From: JAFECT01 sp035551675
GTDB lineage: Bacteria; Pseudomonadota; Alphaproteobacteria; Caulobacterales; Caulobacteraceae
Assembly (NCBI GenBank): GCA_035551675.1
Contig: DASZMV010000056.1
Span: forward strand, 62,001 to 126,000
Length of the DNA stretch: 64,000 nt
Direction of reading: 5' to 3'
In this document: piece after piece, positions 18,440 through 27,136 of the stretch
Layout of the letters: every line of letters starts with the position of its first letter
Numbering within the stretch: the first letter of the stretch is position 1
Program-made: the position numbers and the translations under genes
The notes under the pieces: generated by a model
The model's input: only the letters and a program-made list of their open reading frames with translations
What the model was told of the DNA's origin: nothing
Databases searched by the model: none

Positions 18440-18592
18440 GGCGGTAACGGCTTTCTGAATTCGAATTGTGCTGGGATGCGCGTCTGGGCGCGCAAATACG
18501 TCGGTGGCCGCACCTTCGAGGGAGCGGTCGCCGGCCGACGATCAAGGTGTGGGAAGGTCCCTCTCGATCGCCTCAGCCGGCGTATCGAAAGC
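18440..18592 (-). promoter_or_regulatory. candidate attenuator region between Phe/Tyr leader and chorismate mutase
   Basis: The transcript after the leader tail has competing pairings. The leader end (CGCCGGC, then GGCGATC) can pair with GATCGTC plus GCCGGCG at about 18529-18543. The segment CGTCGG at 18535-18540 can instead pair with CCGACG at about 18498-18503. A later 6-bp stem TGCGCG/CGCGCA precedes the gene start. This switching layout fits ribosome-controlled attenuation. No clear U-tract terminator is seen, so the off-state could be Rho-dependent or translational. Confidence 0.5.
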
Positions 18593-18668
18593 CGTAATAA
18601 TAAAAGCCGTAATAGAAGCCGCGCGCCGTCACCTGGTGAGTGGCCGGGGTTTTGAGAAGGCGGGTCAT
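18573..18668 (-). CDS. Phe/Tyr-rich leader peptide
   Basis: 31-codon reading frame, ATG at 18668, with AGGAG centred 7 nt upstream and a promoter-like sequence further up. Its last 15 residues, GFYYGFYYYGFRYAG, contain 3 Phe and 6 Tyr, with runs of two and three adjacent aromatic codons. Such a run is the signature of a ribosome-stalling leader that senses charged tRNA-Phe/tRNA-Tyr, as in pheL. It ends 133 nt before chorismate mutase on the same strand. The order and spacing are seen; regulation is inferred. Confidence 0.8.
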   Translation of the reverse strand: MTRLLKTPATHQVTARGFYYGFYYYGFRYAG

Positions 18669-18710
18669 GACCCTGCTCCTACGCGCGCGCTGGCAAATCC
18701 AACTCCCCGC

Positions 18711-18739
18711 ATAACGCCTAAGCGCCGGGGTCGGGTCAA
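18711..18739 (-). promoter_or_regulatory. sigma70-type promoter of the leader-chorismate mutase transcript
   Basis: On the minus strand, TTGACC (18734-18739) is separated by exactly 17 nt from CGTTAT (18711-18716). Transcription would start near 18704, about 35 nt before the leader ATG. Confidence 0.6.
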
Positions 18740-18808
18740 GCGCTGGCGGCAAAATAATGCGCGCTACAGCGACGGTGTGTGCAAATTCCAACACAAATCG
18801 GCAATTCC

Positions 18809-18826
18809 TGACCGTCTGGTCGGTCA
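18809..18826. promoter_or_regulatory. palindrome resembling a TetR-family operator
   Basis: TGACCG-N6-CGGTCA, with the GACCGACC-like core common in TetR operators. It lies about 70 bp upstream of the leader promoter, in the 180-bp gap before the dehydratase-like gene. No TetR gene is present in this window. The rest of the gap (18830-19006) holds no intact gene that I can support. Confidence 0.4.
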
Positions 18827-19006
18827 ATTATTGCACGTGTCGGCGCGACCGCGAGAGCGGGAACCACGCGATGCTCGGCGCATGAGCGAAGCCGATTGCG
18901 CCCGGCCTGTTCGCGGGCCTGTCCTTCTTCAGCATCCTGCAAGGCGGCGGCATCGGCGCTTAGGAGCCATTGTCGTGCTCGATCTCGCTATGCCGGCGGC
19001 GCGCGA

Positions 19007-19558
19007 CTAGCGTCCGACGACAACGAACGTCGTGTAGTTGGTCGGATCGTCCTGGATGTCGGGCGCCAGGATATTCAAGCCGTAGAGATTGGCCGCCTCG
19101 CGCGGTGCGATCACCGCGACGGTGCGCTCGCCCGACTGTGCGAGATCTCGCGCGGCGCCGGCGGTATCGAGCGCCTCGGCGGCCTCCAACTCGTGCTTGT
19201 CGAGGAACAGGCGGCACTGGCCGATCGCCATCGGATGCGAGCGCACCTCGACGATGTCGTCGAGCGTCACGCCGGGGAGCGCCATCAGATTCTGGCGGAT
19301 GATCATATCGTGCCGCGCCAGCTCGCGCAGACCCGACTGCGGCAGCAAGCGCGCCACCTCCTCGACCGAGCCCGCCGTCACATTGTGCACCGGCAGCACG
19401 CCGATGTCGCACGCGCCGGAGGTCACAGCCTCGATCGTGTCGTCGAACCAGGCATAGGCGACCGGTTCATAACCCCGCGCATAGAGGCCGCACGCCTCGT
19501 GGCTGAACGCGCCGGGCGCACCCTGAAACGCCGCCTTGCCCAGCGACTTGACCGTCAC
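19007..19558 (-). CDS. prephenate dehydratase-like protein without ACT domain
   Basis: 183 aa from a GTG that overlaps the DAHP synthase stop (GTGA). The periplasmic-binding-like PDT fold is recognisable: AAFQGAPGAFSHEA, IGVLPVHNVTAGSV, SHPMAIGQC, AAREAAN-like VAVIAPREAANLYGLNILA and NYTTFVVVGR. The family motif around ENS reads HNV, and the catalytic TRF reads TTF, so two conserved positions differ. The protein stops where the ACT regulatory domain would begin, so Phe feedback through ACT is impossible. It may be a feedback-insensitive dehydratase, a partner subunit, or an inactive regulatory paralogue. Confidence 0.75.
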   Translation of the reverse strand: MTVKSLGKAAFQGAPGAFSHEACGLYARGYEPVAYAWFDDTIEAVTSGACDIGVLPVHNVTAGSVEEVARLLPQSGLRELARHDMIIRQNLMALPGVTLDDIVEVRSHPMAIGQCRLFLDKHELEAAEALDTAGAARDLAQSGERTVAVIAPREAANLYGLNILAPDIQDDPTNYTTFVVVGR

Positions 19559-20934
19559 GCCGACGCCGCCTGGCGGTCGCGCCCCTGCTCGACGCGAAGC
19601 TTCTCGGCCAGCAGGAAGGCGAGTTCCAGCGCCTGGTCCGCGTTCAGGCGCGGGTCGCAGTGGGTGTGATAGCGGCTGGAGAGGTCGTCCTCGGTCACCG
19701 ACTGGGCGCCGCCGAGGCACTCGGTCACGTTCTGGCCGGTCATCTCCAGATGCACGCCGCCCGGATGCACGCCTTCAGCCTGCGCGATCTCGATGAAGCG
19801 CTTCACCTCGCCGAGAATGCGATCGAACGGCCGGGTCTTGTAGCCGTTGGCGGCCTTCAGCGTGTTGCCGTGCATCGGGTCGATCGACCAGACCACCGTG
19901 CGCCCGGCCTTCTTGGTCGCCGCCATCAGGCGCGGCAGGCGTTCCGCCACCTTGTCGGCGCCGAAGCGGCCGATCAGCGTCAGGCGCCCCGGCTCGTCGG
20001 CGGGATTGAGCATCTCGATCAGGCGCAACAGCTCATCGGGCTCGAGCGTCGGACCGCACTTGAGACCGATCGGGTTCCTGATCCCGCGCGCGTATTCCAG
20101 GTGCGCGCCGTCGAGCTGACGGGTGCGTTCGCCGATCCACACCATGTGCGCCGAGGTGTCGTACCAGTCGCCCGAGGTGGAATCGACGCGGGTCAGCGCC
20201 TCTTCGTAGTTCAGCAGCAGGGCTTCATGGCTGGTGTAGAAATCCACGCGATGCAGTTCGGGTTGACGGTCGGCGGTGATGCCGATCGCCTCCATGAAGC
20301 CGAGGGTCTCGGAAATCTTGTCGGCAAGGTCGCGGTACTTGGCGCCGAGCGGGCTGTCGGACACGAAGCCCAGCGTCCACTTGTGCACGTTGTAAAGGTC
20401 GGCGTATCCGCCGCCGGCGAGGGCGCGCAGCAGGTTCAGCGTCGAGGACGACTGCGCATAAGCCTTCAGCAGGCGTTCGGGATCGGGCGTCCGCGACGTC
20501 TCGTCGAACTCCATCCCGTTGACGATGTCGCCGCGGTAGGACGGCAGCGTGGTTTCACCGATCTGTTCGACCTGGCTCGAGCGCGGCTTGGCGAACTGGC
20601 CCGCGATGCGGCCGACCTTCACCACCGGGCGCCGCCCCGCGAAGGTCAGCACCACCGCCATCTGAAGCATCACGCGAAAGGTGTCGCGGATGGTGTCGGC
20701 GTGGAATTCCTTGAAACTCTCCGCGCAGTCGCCGCCCTGGAGCAGGAAGGCCTCGCCCTGGGCGACCCGGCCCAGGTCCGCCTTGAGCTTGCGGGCCTCG
20801 CCCGCGAACACCAGGGGCGGCATGGTGCGCAGCTGGTCCTCGGCGCGCTTCAACGCCGCCGGATCGGGATAATCCGTCGGGATCTGCTGGGCCGGCCTAT
20901 TACGCCAGGATTGCGGGGTCCAACGCGGGGTCAT
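19555..20934 (-). CDS. class II 3-deoxy-7-phosphoheptulonate (DAHP) synthase
   Basis: 459 aa, the plant/Mycobacterium-type (class II) enzyme that condenses PEP and erythrose-4-phosphate in the first shikimate step. Motifs: WTPQSWRNRPAQQIPTDYPD at the start, LLQGGDCAESF (PEP and metal-binding Cys), the SSQVEQIG-type loop, GLKCGPT, and the WSIDPMHGNT metal-binding block. Class II enzymes are the main DAHP synthases in many alphaproteobacteria. The 4-nt overlap with the dehydratase-like gene shows an aromatic operon. Confidence 0.94.
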   Translation of the reverse strand: MTPRWTPQSWRNRPAQQIPTDYPDPAALKRAEDQLRTMPPLVFAGEARKLKADLGRVAQGEAFLLQGGDCAESFKEFHADTIRDTFRVMLQMAVVLTFAGRRPVVKVGRIAGQFAKPRSSQVEQIGETTLPSYRGDIVNGMEFDETSRTPDPERLLKAYAQSSSTLNLLRALAGGGYADLYNVHKWTLGFVSDSPLGAKYRDLADKISETLGFMEAIGITADRQPELHRVDFYTSHEALLLNYEEALTRVDSTSGDWYDTSAHMVWIGERTRQLDGAHLEYARGIRNPIGLKCGPTLEPDELLRLIEMLNPADEPGRLTLIGRFGADKVAERLPRLMAATKKAGRTVVWSIDPMHGNTLKAANGYKTRPFDRILGEVKRFIEIAQAEGVHPGGVHLEMTGQNVTECLGGAQSVTEDDLSSRYHTHCDPRLNADQALELAFLLAEKLRVEQGRDRQAASA

Positions 20935-21015
20935 GGGGTCACACTTAGAGGAACGGGGTCTCTAGCCTCTTAAGCAGAAGGCGTGAAGGCCTTGAGGCCT
21001 AGCCGCGGACCAGGG

Positions 21016-22398
21016 CTATTCGGCGGCGGCCAGCTCCGGCGGGATGTATCTCTCGCGCAGCGTGACCATTTCCTCGGCCACCGTGGGGTGCAGCGCGCAG
21101 GTGGCGTCCCATTGCTGCTTGGTGATCCCCGCCTTCACCGCGATCGCGGCCATCTGGATCATTTCGGCGGCTTCCGGGCCCACGATGTGGGCGCCCAAAA
21201 TCTTCTGATTGTGCGGATCGACCACCAGCTTCATCAGCACCCGCTCGTCGATCCTGGTCAGGGTGACCTTCTGCGGCCGGAACTTCGAGAGGTAGATGTC
21301 GACCGGCCCGAACGTCTTGCGCGCTTCAGCCTCGGTCAGACCGACCGTGCCCACCGGCGGCTGCGAGAACACCGCGGTCGGCACGCAGTCGTAGTCGAAC
21401 TTCGACGGGTTGTTCTTGAAGGCGGTCTCGACGAAGGCGATGGCCTCGCGGATGGCCACCGGCGTCAGGTTCATCCGGTCGGTGACGTCGCCGATGGCCC
21501 AGATGTGCTCGACATTGGTGCGCGAGTACTCGTCGACCTTGACCGCGCCGGTGGCGCGCAGCTCGACGCCGGCCGCGTCCAGACCGAGGTCCTTGGTATA
21601 GGCGTTGCGCCCGGTGGCGAACATCACCTCATCGCTCTCGATCTCGAGACCGTCGGTCAGGCGATTGAGCAATCCCGTGTCCGTCTTCTCGATCGCATCC
21701 CAGGTCTTGCCCAGGATCACCCGGACGCCGCGACGTTCGATCTGTTCGGTCAGGTGCTCCCGCACGTCATCGTCGAAGCCGCGCAGGATGTTGGCGCCGC
21801 GATAGACCAAAGTGGTCTCGACGCCCAGCCCCGCGAAGATGCCGGCGAATTCGACCGCGATATAGCCGCCGCCCGCGATCACCATGCGCTTGGGCAGCTC
21901 ATGCAGGTGGAAGGCTTCTTCCGAGGTGATCGCATGCTCGACGCCCGGCAGCTCTGCCGGCTTCCACGGCCGACCGCCGGTCGCGATCAGGATCTTGTCG
22001 GCGCTGACGGTGCGGCCGGAATTGGCGAGCCTTATGCAGTGCGGTTCGATCAGCGTCGCGCGTTCGTGGAACAGCTCGGCCCCCGCCTTGGTGAGATTGG
22101 CGGTATAGACGCCCGACAGGCGCGCGATCTCGATATCCTTGGCGGTGAGAAACTCGCGCCAGTCGAACCGCGCATCCACATGCCAGCCGTAGCTCTTCGC
22201 GACCTTGAACTCGTGGGCGAAGTCCGAGGCGTAGACCATGAACTTCTTCGGAATGCAGCCGCGCACCACGCAGGTCCCGCCGACCTCGTGCTCCTCGGCC
22301 ACCCCCACCCGCGCGCCGGTCATGGCCGCCAACCTGGCCGCCCGCACCCCGCCGGACCCCGCGCCGATGACGAAAAGGTCGTAGTCGTACTGGGGCAT
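21016..22398 (-). CDS. gor: glutathione-disulfide reductase
   Basis: 460 aa flavoprotein disulfide reductase. FAD motif GAGSGGVRAARLAA (12-25), redox-active GGTCVVRGCIPKK with C43 and C48, NADPH site GGGYIAVEFAGIFAGLG, second FAD motif WAIGDVTDR, and the active-site histidine in CALHPTVAEE near the end. The GGTCVxRGC form is typical of glutathione reductase rather than lipoamide dehydrogenase. It keeps glutathione reduced in the cytoplasm. Same strand as rpiA and glmU, 79 nt downstream of rpiA. Confidence 0.93.
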   Translation of the reverse strand: MPQYDYDLFVIGAGSGGVRAARLAAMTGARVGVAEEHEVGGTCVVRGCIPKKFMVYASDFAHEFKVAKSYGWHVDARFDWREFLTAKDIEIARLSGVYTANLTKAGAELFHERATLIEPHCIRLANSGRTVSADKILIATGGRPWKPAELPGVEHAITSEEAFHLHELPKRMVIAGGGYIAVEFAGIFAGLGVETTLVYRGANILRGFDDDVREHLTEQIERRGVRVILGKTWDAIEKTDTGLLNRLTDGLEIESDEVMFATGRNAYTKDLGLDAAGVELRATGAVKVDEYSRTNVEHIWAIGDVTDRMNLTPVAIREAIAFVETAFKNNPSKFDYDCVPTAVFSQPPVGTVGLTEAEARKTFGPVDIYLSKFRPQKVTLTRIDERVLMKLVVDPHNQKILGAHIVGPEAAEMIQMAAIAVKAGITKQQWDATCALHPTVAEEMVTLRERYIPPELAAAE

Positions 22399-22477
22399 GG
22401 GTGGAATTCCTCACGGTCAGGCTGGCGCTTATCTGGAGACGCGCGGAGGCCTTGTCCACCTCTCGGGCGGCGACCGC

Positions 22478-23161
22478 CTAGGGCGCCTCGGCCTTCACGC
22501 CGTCATCCGTCCCGATCAGGGCCTCGTCGGCCAGGTCGAGGAACAGGCCGTGGTCGACCACGCCGGTCAGGCTCTTCAGCGCCTCGGCCAAGGATGCGGG
22601 ATGCTCGATCGCGCCGCAGGCGGCGTCGTAGATCAGGTTGCCGCCGTCGGTCTTCACCGGCGCTCCGTCTTTCAACCGCAGCTTCGGCATCATCGCGATG
22701 TCGTGCTCGGCCAGGACGTCGGCGATGCGATTGGCGGTCTGCTTGTGGCCGAAGCCGACGACCTCGATCGGCAGGGGATATTTTCCGAGCGTCGAAACCC
22801 GTTTGGCCGCGTCGGCGATGACCAGGCAGCGGCTCGACGCCTCCCACACCAGCTTTTCGCGCAGCAGCGCCGCGCCGCCGCCTTTGATCAGCGACAGTCC
22901 GGGACCGATCTCGTCGGCGCCGTCGACAGTCAGGTCGATGCCGCGCACCTCGGACAGATCCTTCAACGCGATACCCAGCGAGCGAGCGAGGTCCGCGGTC
23001 GCTTCGGACGTCGGCACGCCGGTGATCTTCAGTCCGCGTTCGCCAAGAGCACGTACGAACCACGCCGCGGTCGACCCGGTGCCCAGGCCCACGATCATGC
23101 CGTCCTCAACTTGCTCGGCGGCGGCATAGCCCACCGCCTTTTTCTGATCGTCGCTGTTCAA
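22478..23161 (-). CDS. rpiA: ribose-5-phosphate isomerase A
   Basis: 227 aa from a TTG at 23161. This start gives the usual length and lies 10 nt after the glmU stop; an upstream ATG would run deep into glmU. Motifs: IVGLGTGSTAAWFV (phosphate loop), TVDGADEIGPGLSLIKGGGAALLREK (catalytic Asp/Lys) and KTDGGNLIYD. It interconverts ribose-5-P and ribulose-5-P in the pentose phosphate pathway. Translational coupling to glmU is likely. Confidence 0.93.
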   Translation of the reverse strand: MNSDDQKKAVGYAAAEQVEDGMIVGLGTGSTAAWFVRALGERGLKITGVPTSEATADLARSLGIALKDLSEVRGIDLTVDGADEIGPGLSLIKGGGAALLREKLVWEASSRCLVIADAAKRVSTLGKYPLPIEVVGFGHKQTANRIADVLAEHDIAMMPKLRLKDGAPVKTDGGNLIYDAACGAIEHPASLAEALKSLTGVVDHGLFLDLADEALIGTDDGVKAEAP

Positions 23162-23171
23162 GATCTTGGGC

Positions 23172-24518
23172 TCACGTCTTGGCCTTCTTCGCGTGTTTGG
23201 TTTCGCGGAAGCGCGCCGCCCATCCGGGTTTCTCGATCTGCTCACTGCGTTCGAGCACCAGCGAATCCGGCGCGACGTCCTTGGTGACGACCGAACCCGA
23301 ACCGACATAGGCGCCGTCGCCGATGGTCACCGGCGCAACCAGCGATGAGTTGGAACCCACGAAGGCGCCTGCCCCCACCACCGTCTTCGCCTTCTCGAAG
23401 CCGTCGTAGTTGCAGAAGATCGTGCCCGCGCCGATGTTGGCCTTGGCTCCGACCTCGCCGTCGCCGAGATAGGTCAGGTGGTTCGCCTTGGCGCCCGGCC
23501 CCACCTTCACGTTCTTCACCTCGACGAAGTTGCCGATGTGCGCGCCCGCGCCGATGTCCGCGCCCGGACGCAGGCGTGCGAACGGGCCTACTTGTGCGCC
23601 GGCATGAACGACGCAGCCTTCGAGGTGCGAAAACGCGCGGATCAACGCGCCGCGCTCGACGCGCACCTTGGGGCCGAACACGACATTGGGTTCGATCCGC
23701 ACCCCGCCCTCGACCTCCGTATCGGAGGAGAAGAACACCGTCTCCGGCGCGGTCATCGACACGCCGTCGGCCATCAGGCGCGCGCGCGCGCGTTGCTGGA
23801 ACAACGCCTCGGCCTGGGCCAGCTCCGCCTGGGAATTGACCCCCATCACATCGTCCTCGGCGGCGAAGACGACGCGGGTGGAGCGCCCGTCCTTGCGCGC
23901 CAGCGCGGCGACGTCGGTCAGATAGTACTCGCCCTTGGCGTTGTCGTTGCCGACCTGGTCGAGCAGGTCGAACAACAGGCCCGCGCGCGCCACCATCACA
24001 CCGGAATTGCACGCATGCACCTGCAGTTCGGCGGCGCTCGCGTCCTTGGCCTCGACGATGGCGAGAAGCTCGCGCCCGTTCAGCATCAGGCGACCGTAGG
24101 CGCCCGGCTCCTTCGCTTCGAACCCCAGCACGCCGACGTCGGCGCCCTCGTCGCGAAGCGCGAACAGCGGCTCGATGGCGGACGCCCCCAACAACGGCAC
24201 GTCGGCGTAGGTGATCAGCACGTCGCCGTCGAAATCCGCGAGTTGGGCTCGCGCAGCCAGCACCGCGTGCCCGGTCCCCAGCGGCGGGTCCTGCAAGGCG
24301 GTCGAGCCGGCGCCCAGGCGCTTTTCCACATGCGCGCCAACCTCGGGCGAGTGGGCGCCCACCACAACCACGATCTTCTCGCAGCCCAGCGCCTGAGCGG
24401 CGTCGATGGCCCGGTCCAGCATGGCGCGGCCGCCCACGGGGTGCAGCACCTTGGGCAGGGCTGATTTCATGCGCGTGCCCTGGCCCGCCGCCAGGATCAC
24501 ACAGGCGCGACGGCTCAT
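23172..24518 (-). CDS. glmU: bifunctional UDP-N-acetylglucosamine pyrophosphorylase/glucosamine-1-phosphate acetyltransferase
   Basis: 448 aa. The N-terminal nucleotidyltransferase begins ILAAGQGTRMKSALPKVLHPVGG, with PLGTGHAV and YADVPLL. The C-terminal left-handed beta-helix has hexapeptide repeats (VFGPKVRVERGALIRAF, IGNFVEVKN, IGAGTIFCNYDG, VGSNSSLVAPVTIG). It makes UDP-GlcNAc for peptidoglycan and LPS. The ATG at 24518 sits 5 residues before the nucleotide-binding strand. It shares a 121-bp divergent promoter region with gph. Confidence 0.96.
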   Translation of the reverse strand: MSRRACVILAAGQGTRMKSALPKVLHPVGGRAMLDRAIDAAQALGCEKIVVVVGAHSPEVGAHVEKRLGAGSTALQDPPLGTGHAVLAARAQLADFDGDVLITYADVPLLGASAIEPLFALRDEGADVGVLGFEAKEPGAYGRLMLNGRELLAIVEAKDASAAELQVHACNSGVMVARAGLLFDLLDQVGNDNAKGEYYLTDVAALARKDGRSTRVVFAAEDDVMGVNSQAELAQAEALFQQRARARLMADGVSMTAPETVFFSSDTEVEGGVRIEPNVVFGPKVRVERGALIRAFSHLEGCVVHAGAQVGPFARLRPGADIGAGAHIGNFVEVKNVKVGPGAKANHLTYLGDGEVGAKANIGAGTIFCNYDGFEKAKTVVGAGAFVGSNSSLVAPVTIGDGAYVGSGSVVTKDVAPDSLVLERSEQIEKPGWAARFRETKHAKKAKT

Positions 24519-24639
24519 GCGCGACTCTCCGGGATCTCCGGAGGGTTTAGCGAACCCGGGCGTGCGGCCCAACCCCTCTCTGGCGTTTCGCGGCCGTCCA
24601 GGGTGTGCGCCTCCGAGGAATCTGCTCTACCCCGCCCCC

Positions 24640-25341
24640 ATGCCTGCCGCCCCAATGTCTGCTCCTGGGCTCCTGACCGGCGTCACCCTGGCGTTCGACC
24701 TCGACGGCACCCTGGTGGACACCGCGCCCGACCTGATCGGGGTGCTGAACCAGATGCTCGAGGAGCACGGCCTGCCGCCGGTCCCGCTGGCCTCGGCGCG
24801 GCATCTGGTGGGCGGCGGTGCGCGGCGCATGCTGCAGCACGGCTTCGAGGAGGCGGGCGCGACCGTGCATCCCGACGAGATGCCCGCGCTCGACGACCGT
24901 TTCGTCGAGCTCTACCGCGCTCGCATTGCGCGCGAGAGCCGCCCGTTCGACGGCCTGGAACCCGCGCTGGACGCGTTGAAGGCCGAGGGCGCCCGTTTCG
25001 TCGTATGCACCAACAAGAAGACGGACCTTTCGCTGGACCTGCTGGCCGCCGTCGGTCTCATCGACCGCTTCGACGCCGTCGCCGGCCCCGATGTGGTGAG
25101 CCGGCGCAAGCCCGACCCCGCGCACCTGATCGAAGCCATCCGCCTGGGCGGCGGCGATCCGACCCGCGCCCTGATGGTCGGCGACAGCGCAACCGACCTG
25201 CTGTCCGCGCGCGGCGCGCGCATTCCGGTGGTTCTGGTCAGCTTCGGCTATACCGAAACGCCGGTGGAGGCCCTGGGCGCCGACGCGCTGATCCATCGCT
25301 TCCACGACTTGCCCGCGGCGGCGCGGCGTTTGCTGCGCTGA
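24640..25341 (+). CDS. gph: phosphoglycolate phosphatase (HAD superfamily)
   Basis: 233 aa from ATG 24640 (a second ATG at 24655 is also possible). HAD motif I is FDLDGTLVDTAPDL, motif II VVCTNKK, motif III lysine in RRKPDPAHL, motif IV MVGDSATDLLSAR. The capped C1 domain lies between motifs I and II. It probably removes 2-phosphoglycolate, but HAD specificity cannot be proven from sequence. Other sugar phosphates are possible. Confidence 0.86.
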   Translation: MPAAPMSAPGLLTGVTLAFDLDGTLVDTAPDLIGVLNQMLEEHGLPPVPLASARHLVGGGARRMLQHGFEEAGATVHPDEMPALDDRFVELYRARIARESRPFDGLEPALDALKAEGARFVVCTNKKTDLSLDLLAAVGLIDRFDAVAGPDVVSRRKPDPAHLIEAIRLGGGDPTRALMVGDSATDLLSARGARIPVVLVSFGYTETPVEALGADALIHRFHDLPAAARRLLR

Positions 25342-25446
25342 CTTTCGCCGGCCCGGCGAACCCTACAAATCGGTAATGCGGAGGGCCTTGGCAGCCGCCG
25401 CCTTCGGGCCTACCCCAGTGCCCGCAACCTTTCCGCGGAGTCCGTC

Positions 25447-27105
25447 GTGAAGAAGCTTCTGCTCGCCACCGCCGCCATTTCCATGATCGCCGGCGCCGCC
25501 TGGGCCCAGAAGGCCCCAACCCCCAAGACCTCGCCGGAGACCGAGCAGACCAAGGCCCCCGCGACGACGACTTCCGCGCCCAACAAGGGCGTTCTGTTTT
25601 CCCCGGAAGCCTCCGTCACCGAGGGCTCGGTCAACGTCGAGGGCCAGCGCATCGACTATCGCGCCGTCGCCGGCACCCTGGTCGTCCATCCCAAGGGCTG
25701 GGACGACGCCGCCGCGCGCGAACAGTCCGGCGACGCCAAGAACCTCGGCGACCAGTCGAACCCGCAGGCGGAAGCCTCGATCTTCTACGTCGCCTATTTC
25801 AAGAAGGGCGTCCCCACCTCCGACCGTCCAATCATGTTCCTCTATAACGGCGGTCCAGGCTCTTCGACGGTATGGCTGCACATGGGCGCCTTCGGTCCGC
25901 GCCGGGTCGTGACCTCCGACGACACCCACACGCCGGCCGCGCCCTACCACCTGGTCGACAACGCCTATTCGCTGCTCGACGTCGCGGACCTGGTGTTCAT
26001 CGACGCGCCGGGCACCGGTTTCTCGCGCATCGCGGGCAAGGACAAGGAGAAGTCGTTTTTCGGCATTGACGCGGACGCCTACGCCTTCTCGCAGTTCATC
26101 ACCGGCTTTCTGTCCCAGTACAACCGTTGGAATTCGCCCAAGTACCTGTTCGGCGAGAGCTACGGCACGCCGCGGTCGGCCGTGACCGCGAACCTGCTGG
26201 AGACCGGCGACGACGTGGACCTGAACGGCGTCGTTCTGCTGTCGCAGATCCTGAACTTCGACCTCGGCGCCGATGCGCCCGAATTCAACCCCGGCACGGA
26301 CGAAGCCTATGTCACGGTGCTGCCGACCTTCGCGGCCACGGCGTGGTATCACAACCGTCTGCAGGGCCAGCGTCCGGCCGACCTCCCGGCGTTTCTTGCC
26401 GAGGTCGAGCACTTCGCCACCACCGACTACGCGCTCGCGCTGCAGGCCGGCTCGACCCTCGATCCCGCGCGCAAGCAAGAGATCGCCGAAAAGCTCGCCG
26501 CCTATACTGGCTTGCCGGTCGACTACATCCTGAAGGCGGACCTGCGCGTGAACGCCGGCATGTTCGAAAAGATGCTGCAGGACGCGACCGGGACCACGAC
26601 CGGGCGGCTCGACACGCGCTTCTCCGGTCCCGACATGGACCCGCTGTCGAAGGAGGCCGACTACGATCCGCAGTCGGCGTCGATCGGTTCGGCCTACGTC
26701 TCGGCGTTCAACAGCTACGTCCGCAACGAACTGCACTTCGGCGAAGGCAAGACCTACAAGCCCGAGATCGATGTGTTCAAAGACTGGAAGATGGACCACC
26801 AGCCGCCGGGCTCGCCCTTCCCGATCCCCGGCGTGGACAACGTGATGCCCGATCTGGCGACGGCGATGAAATACAATCCGAACCTGAAGATCATGCTGAA
26901 TGGCGGCTACTTCGACCTCGCCACGCCGTTCTTCGAGGGTATCTACGAGATGCGTCACCTGCCGATCCCGCAGCCGCTGCAGGCCAACATCGAGTACCAC
27001 TACTACCAGTCGGGCCACATGGTGTACGCCCACGAGGAATCGCTGAAGAAGATCCACGACAACGTGGCCGACTTCGTCCGGCGCACCGACAACCTCGGGC
27101 ACTGA
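25447..27105 (+). CDS. secreted S10 family serine carboxypeptidase-like protein
   Basis: 552 aa from GTG 25447, opening into a signal peptide (KKLLLATAAISMIAGAAWA). Serine-carboxypeptidase motifs: FLYNGGPGSSTVWLHMG (oxyanion region), IDAPGTGFSRI, nucleophile KYLFGESYGTPR, Asp in NGGYFDLATPF and His in YQSGHMVYAH. The family removes C-terminal residues from peptides. Export suggests periplasmic or surface nutrient peptide breakdown. A strong hairpin separates it from the convergent MFS gene. Confidence 0.92.
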   Translation: MKKLLLATAAISMIAGAAWAQKAPTPKTSPETEQTKAPATTTSAPNKGVLFSPEASVTEGSVNVEGQRIDYRAVAGTLVVHPKGWDDAAAREQSGDAKNLGDQSNPQAEASIFYVAYFKKGVPTSDRPIMFLYNGGPGSSTVWLHMGAFGPRRVVTSDDTHTPAAPYHLVDNAYSLLDVADLVFIDAPGTGFSRIAGKDKEKSFFGIDADAYAFSQFITGFLSQYNRWNSPKYLFGESYGTPRSAVTANLLETGDDVDLNGVVLLSQILNFDLGADAPEFNPGTDEAYVTVLPTFAATAWYHNRLQGQRPADLPAFLAEVEHFATTDYALALQAGSTLDPARKQEIAEKLAAYTGLPVDYILKADLRVNAGMFEKMLQDATGTTTGRLDTRFSGPDMDPLSKEADYDPQSASIGSAYVSAFNSYVRNELHFGEGKTYKPEIDVFKDWKMDHQPPGSPFPIPGVDNVMPDLATAMKYNPNLKIMLNGGYFDLATPFFEGIYEMRHLPIPQPLQANIEYHYYQSGHMVYAHEESLKKIHDNVADFVRRTDNLGH

Positions 27106-27111
27106 GGGGAA

Positions 27112-27133
27112 ACCCTCCCCTGGCGGGGAGGGT
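27112..27133. terminator. bidirectional hairpin between convergent genes
   Basis: A perfect 9-bp stem, ACCCTCCCC-TGGC-GGGGAGGGT, sits in the 31-nt gap between the S10 stop and the MFS stop. The following TCCTT is only weakly T-rich. Confidence 0.6.
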
Positions 27134-27136
27134 CCT

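Noticed and set aside
19660..20973. 437-codon open frame opposite the DAHP synthase
   Set aside because: Antisense shadow. The minus-strand protein carries all class II DAHP synthase motifs.
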